A DNA stretch of 6,619 bases from an uncultured Bacteroidota bacterium (GTDB lineage Bacteria; Bacteroidota; Bacteroidia; Flavobacteriales; Flavobacteriaceae): the NCBI GenBank assembly GCA_903837025.1, contig CAILTC010000613.1, positions 1-6,619 of the forward strand, in the 5' to 3' direction. Numbering within the stretch: the first letter of the stretch is position 1; each line of letters opens with the position of its first letter. Below, in pieces: positions 1-5,499 of the stretch. Both the position numbers and the translations under genes were made by a program. Under the pieces are notes generated by a model. That model saw only the letters and a list, made by a program, of their open reading frames with translations. It was not told where the DNA came from and searched no databases.

Positions 1-2
1 AT

Positions 3-620
3 TTTAGAAACGAAGCTAAAATGGACTATGAACCTCTATTTTCTAAATATTCAACTATTTTAAATGCTGATTTAAAAGGCAAAACCGTGATGAATTATAT
101 TTCGTCTCACGATGACAGTTCACCTTATGATGCCAATAGAACCAAAAGTATAGAAAGCGGAACAAAATTGCTACTTGCGCCGGGAATTTCGCAAGTATAT
201 TATGGTGATGAAACCGCACGTTCGCTTGTGGTTGAAGGAACTCAAGGTGATGCCACTTTACGATCTAAAATGAATTGGGATGCTATTAAAAATAATCCCG
301 AAACACAAAAAGTGCTTTTGCATTGGCAAAAATTAGGTCAATTCCGAAAAAATCATCCTGCGATTGGAGCTGGAATTCATCACCAAATTTCATCAAGCCC
401 TTACGTTTTCAGCAGAACTTTTAAACAAAAAAACTACACGGATAAAGTAGTTATTGGATTGGATTTACCAAAAGGTAAAAAAGAAATTTCCGTTGGAAAA
501 ACATTCAAAAACGGAGCTCAATTACACGACGCCTATTCCAATAAAACAGTAGCGGTTACAAACGGAAAAGTAAGTATTGATTCTGAATTTGAGATTGTAT
601 TATTAGAATTGAAAAAATAA
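3..620 (+). CDS. GH13 alpha-amylase-family glycosyl hydrolase, C-terminal part (5' truncated)
   Basis: The reading frame is open from the window edge with no stop, so the gene starts upstream; the Met at 21 is internal (FRNEAK precedes it in frame). About 205 residues are visible. NYISSHDD (His codon at 108, Asp at 111) matches GH13 conserved region IV, whose His-Asp pair includes the transition-state-stabilising Asp. ISQVYYGDE about 30 residues later is the typical end of the catalytic barrel, and RKNHPAIGAG marks the change to the C-terminal beta-sandwich domain. The nucleophile and acid/base residues lie outside the window. Family knowledge says such enzymes hydrolyse alpha-1,4-glucan bonds in starch or maltodextrin. 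In flavobacteria they often sit in maltodextrin or sus-like operons, and the terminator right after this gene fits a last gene of such an operon. The visible end is a beta-sandwich ending in LLELKK, with no type IX sorting domain. Exact substrate and cellular location cannot be judged from this fragment. Confidence 0.9.
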   Translation, partial: FRNEAKMDYEPLFSKYSTILNADLKGKTVMNYISSHDDSSPYDANRTKSIESGTKLLLAPGISQVYYGDETARSLVVEGTQGDATLRSKMNWDAIKNNPETQKVLLHWQKLGQFRKNHPAIGAGIHHQISSSPYVFSRTFKQKNYTDKVVIGLDLPKGKKEISVGKTFKNGAQLHDAYSNKTVAVTNGKVSIDSEFEIVLLELKK

Positions 621-638
621 TCGCAATAATTATTCATC

Positions 639-669
639 AAAACGCCTTTAGAAATGAAGGCGTTTTTTT
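639..669 (+). terminator. Rho-independent terminator after the amylase gene
   Basis: A perfect 10-bp stem, AAAACGCCTT (639-648) and AAGGCGTTTT (657-666), encloses an 8-base loop and runs into a tract of seven T (663-669). It starts 18 bases after the amylase stop codon, so it should end that transcript. Only 23 bases separate the T tract from the next start codon, so the downstream gene needs a very compact promoter or some read-through. Confidence 0.9.
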
Positions 670-692
670 ATGTTTACACTTTATAAACCATT

Positions 693-1379
693 ATGGATAA
701 AATTCTTAAAATAGGACATCGAGGCGCTTCAGGTTATGAACCTGAAAATACCTTAATTTCTTTCGGAAAAGCGATTGAATTGAAAGCTGACGGAATCGAA
801 TTGGATGTTCATTTGAGTTCCGATGGTGAATTAGTCGTTATTCATGACGAAACAATTGATCGAACAACTAACGGAAAAGGGGAAGTAAATAAGATGTCGA
901 TACTAGAATTAAAAAAAATTCGCATTGACAATTCTGAAGAAATTCCGACATTAATCGAGGTTTTAGAATTGGTAAACCGCCGTTGCTTTATCAATATCGA
1001 ACTCAAGGGAATTGGCACTGCAAAACCTGTAACCAACTTGATAAATCATTATATTTCAGAAAAAAATTGGCAGACAAACGATTTTATTATTTCAAGTTTC
1101 GATTGGAATATGCTTGAAGAATTTCAGCTGTTGAATTCAAAAATTCGAATTGGCGTTTTAACGGAAGAGTCAATTGAAACTGCTTTGGCTTTCGCCAAAA
1201 AAATAAAAGCATTCTCCATTCATCCCGATTATCAATTGCTAACGAAAGAAAATGTAGCTTTGATCCGTGAAAATAGTTTCGGAGTTTTTCCTTGGACGGT
1301 GAATACAAAAGAAGCCATTCAAAAAATAAAATCATTCAACGTAAACGGAATTATTTCGAATTTCCCAGATAAACTATGA
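693..1379 (+). CDS. Glycerophosphodiester phosphodiesterase (GDPD family)
   Basis: The 228-residue protein, a normal length for a single-domain bacterial GDPD, has the family motifs in order. GHRGASGYEPENT near the N-terminus supplies catalytic His9 and Arg10 and metal-ligand Glu18. ELDVHLSSDGELVVIHDETIDRT supplies Glu36 and Asp38 (metal) and His51 (general acid). INIELKG has Glu103 and Lys105, and the C-terminus has FPWTVN and ISNFPD. Family members cleave glycerophosphodiesters such as glycerophosphocholine or glycerophosphoethanolamine to glycerol-3-phosphate and the alcohol, using a divalent metal in a TIM barrel. No signal peptide is visible, so it is probably cytoplasmic and closest to the UgpQ type. 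The start at 693 fits because the HRG motif should lie within the first ~10 residues. The stop overlaps the next gene's start (ATGA, 1376-1379), which implies translational coupling. The region just upstream is A/T-rich with no clear Shine-Dalgarno, usual for Bacteroidota. Confidence 0.93.
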   Translation: MDKILKIGHRGASGYEPENTLISFGKAIELKADGIELDVHLSSDGELVVIHDETIDRTTNGKGEVNKMSILELKKIRIDNSEEIPTLIEVLELVNRRCFINIELKGIGTAKPVTNLINHYISEKNWQTNDFIISSFDWNMLEEFQLLNSKIRIGVLTEESIETALAFAKKIKAFSIHPDYQLLTKENVALIRENSFGVFPWTVNTKEAIQKIKSFNVNGIISNFPDKL

Positions 1380-2587
1380 ACTCAAATTTTGATATTATAA
1401 TTGTAGGCGGTGGCGCAGCAGGATTTTTTACAGCGATTAATATTGTAGAGAAAAACCCAAAAATCAAAGTCGCTATTCTGGAACGTGGCAACGAAGTTTT
1501 AACCAAAGTTCGTGTTTCTGGCGGCGGAAGATGTAATGTAACCCACGCCTGTTTTGAACCCAATGAATTGGTAAAATTCTATCCTCGTGGAGAAAAAGAA
1601 TTACGTGGTCCTTTTCACCAATTTTGCTCTGGCGACACCGTAGAATGGTTCGAAAATCATGGCGTTGAACTCAAAATTGAAGAAGACGGACGCATGTTTC
1701 CGGTTTCTAATTCATCCCAAACCATTATTGATTGCTTTCTCGGAAGTGCAAAAAAATTAGGGATTACAATCTTAACCGGACAAAGTGTACAATCGATTTT
1801 CAAAAAAGAAAACCTTTGGAAAATTGAAACCCAGAGCGAAAATTATATTACCGAGAAATTGATTCTTGCTACAGGAAGCAATCCTAAAATTTGGGAAATG
1901 TTACAGACTTTTGGCCACGCCGTAGTAAACCCTGTTCCTTCGCTTTTTACTTTCAATATTAAAGATTCCCGAATCAAAGAATTACCTGGGGTTTCGGCTC
2001 AGGTTTCTATAAAAGTTAAAGACACAAAACTAGCCTCAACCGGACCTTTATTGATCACGCATTGGGGAATGAGCGGTCCAGCGATTTTGAAATTATCGGC
2101 ATGGGGCGCACGTATTTTGCATGATAAAAACTACCAATTTACCATTTTTGTCAATTGGTTGAATGAAGTTGAAGCAGATGAATGCGAAAAAATACTGAAA
2201 GATTTAAAACAAGAACACGCTAAAAAAGCAGTTTCGAAAAAATCTCCATTTGACTTCCCTAACCGACTTTGGGAAAGCTTAGTTCTCGCTTCAGGTATTT
2301 TAGAAGAAACAAAATGGGCTGATTTGACGAAAATTCAAACACAAAATTTAGTACATCAACTGACAAATTCTAGTTTTCAAGTCAACGGAAAAAGCACTTT
2401 CAAAGAAGAATTTGTAACCGCCGGCGGAATAGATTTAAAAGAAATTAATTTCAAAACCATGGAAAGCAAACTGCACCAAAACCTTTATTTTGCTGGAGAA
2501 ATCGTTAATATTGATGCTGTAACTGGTGGATTTAACTTTCAAAATGCGTGGACAAGTGGGTTTGTCGTAGCCAATGCAATAATGTAA
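1376..2587 (+). CDS. HI0933/YhiN-family NAD(P)/FAD-dependent oxidoreductase
   Basis: The 403-residue flavoprotein matches the HI0933 (YhiN/BaiN-like, 'aminoacetone oxidase family') group at full length. The N-terminal dinucleotide-binding fold is DIIIVGGGAAGFFTA (residues 6-20), with the ribose-binding acid Glu36 in AILERG. KVRVSGGGRCNVTH (44-57) is the family signature near the flavin. LLITHWGMSGPAIL lies mid-protein, and the C-terminal FAD motif is GEIVNIDAVTGGFNFQNAWTSGFVVA. These proteins bind FAD. E. coli YhiN has no settled function, and the clostridial member BaiN acts on bile-acid intermediates, so no substrate can be assigned here. No signal or membrane segment is seen; it is likely cytoplasmic. 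The gene overlaps the phosphodiesterase by 4 bases and is probably co-translated with it. A decayed second copy of its 3' third lies at about 5163-5363, beyond the two lipoprotein genes. Confidence 0.93.
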   Translation: MNSNFDIIIVGGGAAGFFTAINIVEKNPKIKVAILERGNEVLTKVRVSGGGRCNVTHACFEPNELVKFYPRGEKELRGPFHQFCSGDTVEWFENHGVELKIEEDGRMFPVSNSSQTIIDCFLGSAKKLGITILTGQSVQSIFKKENLWKIETQSENYITEKLILATGSNPKIWEMLQTFGHAVVNPVPSLFTFNIKDSRIKELPGVSAQVSIKVKDTKLASTGPLLITHWGMSGPAILKLSAWGARILHDKNYQFTIFVNWLNEVEADECEKILKDLKQEHAKKAVSKKSPFDFPNRLWESLVLASGILEETKWADLTKIQTQNLVHQLTNSSFQVNGKSTFKEEFVTAGGIDLKEINFKTMESKLHQNLYFAGEIVNIDAVTGGFNFQNAWTSGFVVANAIM

Positions 2588-2643
2588 ATTTTTTGTATAT
2601 TTATAATATTAACTCCATTCGTTTAACCGAATCAAAATCATTC

Positions 2644-3723
2644 ATGAAAAGAATTATTTCCTTTGGAATTTTATTAATTTTAGTGTTAGGTTGTACAAAA
2701 GAATCGAACTTTCAAAAAACAAATACCAATCCAAATATAATTGCATTAAAAACAGATGTAATTGATGCTGAGTATTCAAAAAGTAAAGAATTACTAGTTT
2801 ATATTTCATCAAATCCCTCGACTCTTACTGTTTTTAATGTCAATTCCGAAAAAACAGAAAGCATCCCTTTAAACTATATTCCTACTTGCATCTCTATTTC
2901 TCAAGATGGAGAAACAGCTGTGGTAGGTCATGACGGACATATTACTTATGTGAATTTAACAACTAAGACCCTAATTAATTCTTATGCTATTTCATGTAAT
3001 GCACTTGATATTGTTCTAGGAAACAACAAATGGGCTTATATTTTTCCCAAAGAAGGACAATGGACGTATATCCGAAGTGTCAATATGAATTTGAATTATG
3101 ATAACGAGGGAAAAAGATCTATTTACAATCAAATATTCAGCGGTACTATGGGGCGATTACATCCTTCAGGAAACTATATTTATACTGCAAATGGACTATC
3201 ATCAACTGAAATTCAAAAATTTTATATACAAAACGGTGATATTGATGATATGATACAGAATCGTTTACAAAGAAATTATTCAATACTTCCAAATATTTGG
3301 TTTTCTGAAGATGGTCATAGGATTTTTACAGATCAAAAATTAGCATTAAAAACATCCGGAATACCTAGTTTAGACATGGCATATAACGGAACAATAGACC
3401 CAGATACAAATTCATATATTAAATGGTTAGATTTTTCAACTATAAAAAACAACATCTATTTAATTACGTATGTGGGAGATTTCTGGACACAAAAAACTGA
3501 CCCATATATTTCTATTTATGATGCTTCAAATTTAGTGTTTACAAATAAAATTCAATTAGAAAATACATTTATAGCTGATAATAAAGGCGGAGGTACTAGT
3601 TATAATTCAGAGCCTTATTTTGTATTTAGTAATTCGTCTGGAAATTCGTTGTACACATTGACAAAAGCAGTAAGTTCAGATATGATTATTGAATGGGCGA
3701 TCCAAAAAATAGCAATTAATTAA
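2644..3723 (+). CDS. Lipoprotein of unknown function, beta-propeller-like (paralogue 1)
   Basis: The open frame extends back to an ATG at 2548 inside the oxidoreductase gene, but I start at 2644. From there the protein opens with a clean lipoprotein signal: MKR, a hydrophobic stretch and the lipobox LVLGC with Cys17. This gives 359 residues and a 56-base gap to the upstream gene. After Cys17 comes TKES, only a partial match to the Bacteroidota surface-export signal (K followed by two acidic residues), so surface exposure is uncertain. From VIDAEYSK (residue 39) onward the whole protein aligns with the product at 3798-5153. The best-kept stretch is around SQDGETAVVGHDGHITYVNL, then LGNNKWAYIFPKE. 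Repeated short blocks such as HPSGNYIYTANG, FSEDGHRIFT and YISIYDASNL look like blades of a YncE/WD-like beta-propeller. That fold is my inference from pattern. No catalytic motif is recognised, and function is unknown. It may be co-transcribed with the next gene, 74 bases away with no terminator between. Confidence 0.85.
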   Translation: MKRIISFGILLILVLGCTKESNFQKTNTNPNIIALKTDVIDAEYSKSKELLVYISSNPSTLTVFNVNSEKTESIPLNYIPTCISISQDGETAVVGHDGHITYVNLTTKTLINSYAISCNALDIVLGNNKWAYIFPKEGQWTYIRSVNMNLNYDNEGKRSIYNQIFSGTMGRLHPSGNYIYTANGLSSTEIQKFYIQNGDIDDMIQNRLQRNYSILPNIWFSEDGHRIFTDQKLALKTSGIPSLDMAYNGTIDPDTNSYIKWLDFSTIKNNIYLITYVGDFWTQKTDPYISIYDASNLVFTNKIQLENTFIADNKGGGTSYNSEPYFVFSNSSGNSLYTLTKAVSSDMIIEWAIQKIAIN

Positions 3724-3797
3724 AAAAAACAGAACACTTTTGTATGCCCTTTTTAAAAATTAACCCATTGAATTAAAAAATATAACTATCCTAAAAA

Positions 3798-5153
3798 ATG
3801 AAAAAAATTATTTGTCTTGGAATAGTACTATTAACGCTATTTAGTTGTGCGAAGGATGAAATAAAGAGTCCTAAAATTGACTATGCAATTCCAGATTCAT
3901 TAAATTTTACTATTTCAAACAACAGTTTAAAGCTTATTATTAAAAACAACAGCAATGTTCTTTTACACTTTAATATAAACACAAATAATAAAATATTTCT
4001 TTCTACACTTTCCGGAGATATAACAACGGGAAATCAGAGTGATTTATTGACAACGATAAACAGAGCGGGTTTAGTAAATGGCAAATCCTATTTTAAATTA
4101 TATTTGACCATCAACAACATAAAGGATTCTATTGTAATAGGTATTGATAATTTAAAAGAACAAAAAACAATCTTAAATTCGAATGTAATCGATGCCGAAT
4201 ATTCAAAAATAAAAGACCAACTTGTATTCGTTTCTGAATACCCCTCGAAAGTAAATATTTTAAAATCGGGATCGGATATAATTCAAAGTATTCCCTTAGC
4301 CTACACGCCCACATGCATTTCTATATCCCAAGATGGCGAAACTGCAGCAGTTGGTCATGACGGTCACATAACCTACGTAAATCTGAGTACCCAGTCTATA
4401 ATAAACACCTACAATGTTTCCTGTTTTGCTTTAGACATTGTACTTGGAAACAATAAATGGGCCTATGTATTTCCGAAAGAAAATCAATGGACTTATATTA
4501 GATGCGTAAACATGAACTTGCCCACCGACAATGAAATACATGATGATGAAAATCAGATATATGCCGGAACTAAAGCGAAGTTAGACTTATCAGGAAAATA
4601 CATTTATGGCGCAAACAATGGGTTAATTCCATCAGATATAGAAAAGTACGACATTCAAAACGGAGTTGCTGTGAGACTTTATGATTCTCCTTATCATGGA
4701 GATTACCCGATGAATGGAAACCTTTGGCTTTCTGAAGATAACAATAGAATTTTTACTAGAGGCGAAACGGTATTAAATACCTCTAGCATCAAAAGTAATG
4801 ATATGATTTACAATGGAACAATTACAATAAGTTCCGATTCGTTTTCAAACATTGAATGGTTAGATCCTTCATCAATAAAAAATAATTTATACCTAATAGC
4901 TTCTATAGGAAATGGTTGGCCTCCAGTAAGAACTCCTTATGTCTATATTTTTGATGCTACAAATCTAAGTTTTAAAACCAAAATAGAATTAGAAAAATAT
5001 GTAGTCCCAAATAATAACGGAGGAAATACTTTATATGAAGCAGAACCTTATTTTGTATTCAGTAATAAAGCAGGAAATACTTTATTTGTTATAACGAAAG
5101 CAATTGGATCTGGTTTAGCGAATGATTGGGCAATTCAAAAAATAGCCATTTAA
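3798..5153 (+). CDS. Lipoprotein with N-terminal BACON/Ig-like domain and propeller-like C-terminus (paralogue 2)
   Basis: The 451-residue protein starts MKKIICLGIVLLTLFSC, a lipoprotein signal with lipidated Cys17. AKDE follows at once, so K-D-E matches the lipoprotein export signal known from Capnocytophaga and Flavobacterium; surface display is therefore likely. Residues about 30-118 (LNFTISNNSLKLIIKN, a run of alternating polar/hydrophobic strands, then RAGLVNGKSYFKLYLTI) resemble a BACON or related Ig-like beta-sandwich. This segment has no counterpart in the preceding gene. From VIDAEYSK (residue 130) to the end it is a paralogue of the 2644-3723 product, with about half the residues identical by eye, the motif VGHDGHITYVNL almost unchanged and the same end, WAIQKIAI. 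Codons in shared blocks differ mostly at silent positions, so the duplication is old and the protein is under selection. The C-terminal part is probably a beta-propeller. BACON domains are often found with glycan- or mucin-binding proteins, but no ligand can be named. The gene ends in two consecutive stops (TAATAA). Confidence 0.87.
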   Translation: MKKIICLGIVLLTLFSCAKDEIKSPKIDYAIPDSLNFTISNNSLKLIIKNNSNVLLHFNINTNNKIFLSTLSGDITTGNQSDLLTTINRAGLVNGKSYFKLYLTINNIKDSIVIGIDNLKEQKTILNSNVIDAEYSKIKDQLVFVSEYPSKVNILKSGSDIIQSIPLAYTPTCISISQDGETAAVGHDGHITYVNLSTQSIINTYNVSCFALDIVLGNNKWAYVFPKENQWTYIRCVNMNLPTDNEIHDDENQIYAGTKAKLDLSGKYIYGANNGLIPSDIEKYDIQNGVAVRLYDSPYHGDYPMNGNLWLSEDNNRIFTRGETVLNTSSIKSNDMIYNGTITISSDSFSNIEWLDPSSIKNNLYLIASIGNGWPPVRTPYVYIFDATNLSFKTKIELEKYVVPNNNGGNTLYEAEPYFVFSNKAGNTLFVITKAIGSGLANDWAIQKIAI

Positions 5154-5162
5154 TAAAATACT

Positions 5163-5363
5163 GCTAAATTTAGTGTTCTAGAAAATTATGTTTATACTTC
5201 AACTATTTTAGAAAACTTGAGGGTTGATGCGAATAGGCGAAGCAAACTATGCAAAAACCTATATTTTACTAGAAAAAGTCGTAAAATATTGATGTACTAC
5301 AAGCCGATTTAACTTTCTAAATACTTGATCAAGTGGATTTATTTTATCAAATTGAATATAATG
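5163..5363 (+). pseudogene. Decayed copy of the 3' third of the HI0933-family oxidoreductase gene
   Basis: This stretch aligns with the intact gene at 1376-2587. The best part is 5240-5340 against 2464-2563: about 77 of 98 aligned bases match by hand count, with about three single-base gaps. Shared blocks include AAGCAAACT, AAAACCT, AATATTGATG, GATTTAACTTTC and CAAGTGG. It encodes SKLCKNLYF where the intact protein has SKLHQNLYF, then loses the GEIVNIDAVTGG frame and meets a stop at 5310-5312. Weaker similarity continues to about 5363, opposite the intact stop. Upstream, 5175-5230 reads VLENYVYTSTILENLRVDAN, which resembles LWESLVLASGILEETKWADL of the intact protein. About 45 codons between the two parts are deleted. 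No start codon or flavin-binding N-terminus remains, so it cannot make a working protein. The upstream half is less certain than the 5240-5340 match. Confidence 0.8.
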
Positions 5364-5434
5364 GTTTATAAATTAATTGTATTTTTGATGAAAATTGATT
5401 TTTCCCCAAGCAATTTTTTACCTAAAATCATATA

Positions 5435-5457
5435 AAAACAGCTATTTAAGTTGTTTT
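5435..5457 (+). terminator. Candidate terminator hairpin before the repeat-protein gene
   Basis: AAAACAGCT (5435-5443) can pair along its full length with AGTTGTTTT (5449-5457), giving nine pairs including one G-T, around the loop ATTTA. The A-run/T-run form resembles intrinsic terminators of flavobacteria, with the T-run partly inside the stem. It could end transcription coming from the lipoprotein genes about 280 bases upstream. The stem is AT-rich and weak, and there is no long T tract after it, so a role in the leader of the next mRNA is also possible. Confidence 0.5.
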
Positions 5458-5480
5458 ATTATACCATTATTCTACATTAA
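5451..5480 (+). promoter_or_regulatory. Possible Bacteroidota-type promoter for the repeat-protein gene
   Basis: TTG at 5451-5453 is followed after 19 bases by TACATTAA at 5473-5480. The Bacteroidota housekeeping consensus is about TTG, 17-23 bases, TAnnTTTG. The -33 element and spacing fit, but the -7 element matches only TAnnTT. Transcription would start near 5486, giving a very short leader. The -33 element overlaps the right arm of the preceding hairpin. This is a low-certainty call in AT-rich DNA. Confidence 0.3.
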
Positions 5481-5499
5481 CTAAATCCCCCAAAGGTCA

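Larger units (their letters stand above)
5154..5499. other. Gene-free spacer between lipoprotein 2 and the repeat-protein gene
   Basis: This 346-base spacer has no intact coding region, tRNA or rRNA that I can see. From about 5163 to 5363 it is the oxidoreductase remnant. The segment 5364-5430 is plain AT-rich sequence. A hairpin occupies 5435-5457, and the last 40 bases probably hold the promoter and leader of the downstream gene. Confidence 0.75.

Noticed and set aside
842..1563. Minus-strand open frames across the phosphodiesterase and the start of the oxidoreductase
   Set aside because: They lie antisense to two well-supported genes with all family motifs present and resemble no known protein.
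2617..2632. Small inverted repeat ATTCG-TTTAAC-CGAAT between the oxidoreductase and lipoprotein 1
   Set aside because: The stem is only five base pairs with no T tract, too weak to call a terminator or operator.
2548..2643. Upstream extension of lipoprotein 1 to the ATG at 2548
   Set aside because: It would lie partly inside the oxidoreductase gene and put 32 residues before a clear lipoprotein signal peptide. The ATG at 2644 gives a standard lipobox at Cys17, matching the paralogue.
5380..5387. TATTTTTG, a full match to the Bacteroidota -7 promoter element
   Set aside because: The nearest TTG upstream is about 25 bases away, outside the usual spacing. Single matches are expected by chance in such AT-rich DNA, and the hairpin at 5435-5457 would lie between it and the gene.
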